From: Acidobacteriota bacterium
Lineage (GTDB): Bacteria; Acidobacteriota; Terriglobia; Acidiferrales; UBA7541
DNA length: 5,819 nt
Direction: 5' to 3'
Assembly: GCA_003133505.1 (NCBI GenBank)
Contig: PKXT01000293.1
Span: 17,676 to 23,494 of the forward strand
Part shown: positions 5,445 to 5,819 of the stretch, in pieces
How the letters are laid out: each line of letters opens with the position of its first letter
Position numbering within the stretch: the first letter of the stretch is position 1
The notes under the pieces: generated by a model
Databases searched by the model: none
Seen by the model: only the letters and a program-made list of their open reading frames with translations
Told to the model about the DNA's origin: nothing
Program-made: the position numbers and the translations under genes

Positions 5445-5819
5445 TCACGGCCGTTTTACTTTCTTCATTCTTGATTTCTTAAGGGCTGCCGCTTTTTCCC
5501 CCGCCACAATCTTCTTGGCGCTCGCACCCGCTTTTTTCTTGCTCGCATTGTGCAAATCCACAGCGCGCCACAAATACCAGCTTGCCACTGAACGGTACGG
5601 CCGCCACCGTTCGCCGAATGCCGCCAAATCTTTCGGCTTGGGCATTTCCTTGCGCCCGTAGGCCCGCGCAAATCCAGCCCGTACTCCAAAATCGAGCACC
5701 GGCAGCACGTCCGGGCGTCCCATGCGGAACATCAGCAGCATCTCCACCGTCCACGTGCCCACTCCGCGCACCGTCGTCAGCCTCTCGACAATCTCCGCGT
5801 CGGTAAGCTCCCGCATGTC
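5445..5819 (-). CDS. AlkA-type DNA-3-methyladenine glycosylase, 5' end outside window (partial)
   Basis: The frame is open to the right edge; a Met codon at 5816 is internal, since an Asp codon precedes it and the N-terminal domain is missing. What is seen is the end of an HhH-GPD base excision glycosylase: the helix-hairpin-helix LTTVRGVGTWTVEMLLMF, then GRPDVLPVLDFGVRAGFARA with the catalytic Asp in L-D-F-G-V-R, and the family-typical WRPYRSVASWYLWR. Such enzymes flip out and remove alkylated purines such as 3-methyladenine from DNA. After the domain there is a tail of about 32 residues, rich in Lys and Ala (from SKKKAGASAKK to MKKVKRP), which may help DNA binding. The TGA at 5447-5445 overlaps a GTG of the next minus-strand frame, suggesting the membrane protein gene was once in the same operon. 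Confidence 0.9.
   Translation of the reverse strand, partial: DMRELTDAEIVERLTTVRGVGTWTVEMLLMFRMGRPDVLPVLDFGVRAGFARAYGRKEMPKPKDLAAFGERWRPYRSVASWYLWRAVDLHNASKKKAGASAKKIVAGEKAAALKKSRMKKVKRP

Overview
The window looks like ordinary bacterial chromosome at moderately high GC (higher inside the MoxR and DUF58 genes, visibly lower at both 1-635 and about 4180-4560). The gene set (MoxR plus DUF58 pair, TMEM205-like DUF4149 protein, AlkA-type glycosylase, ASCH protein, DoxX-like membrane protein) would fit a soil bacterium such as an Acidobacteriota member, but this is an inference from gene content only. There is no transposase, integrase, CRISPR array or phage gene.

Left part, minus strand, read right to left: a MoxR AAA+ ATPase (3233-2211) is followed after 32 bases by a DUF58 membrane protein (2178-754), a classic two-gene unit. 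After a 118-base gap comes a gene that runs off the left edge (635-1). It starts with a strong ribosome binding site, and its product resembles a proteasome/HslV/Anbu-type Ntn hydrolase with a threonine directly after the initiator methionine. This is the most interesting protein in the window.

Middle: a tRNA-Val(CAC) gene with encoded CCA (3321-3396) lies on the plus strand, divergent from moxR, with a recognisable promoter in the 87-base gap. A 297-base stretch without a convincing gene follows, then a DUF4149 four-helix membrane protein (3694-4179) and, 18 bases later, an ASCH-domain gene (4198-4534) that is broken by a two-base deletion near 4288.

Right part, minus strand: the 3' end of an AlkA-type DNA glycosylase gene (5819-5445) overlaps or abuts a DoxX-like membrane protein gene (about 5409-4614). 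The latter carries two lesions, a one-base insertion near 5206 and an in-frame TAA at 5144-5142. Three inactivating lesions thus lie within about 920 bases while the flanking genes read through intact, which points either to local gene decay or to assembly error in this stretch.
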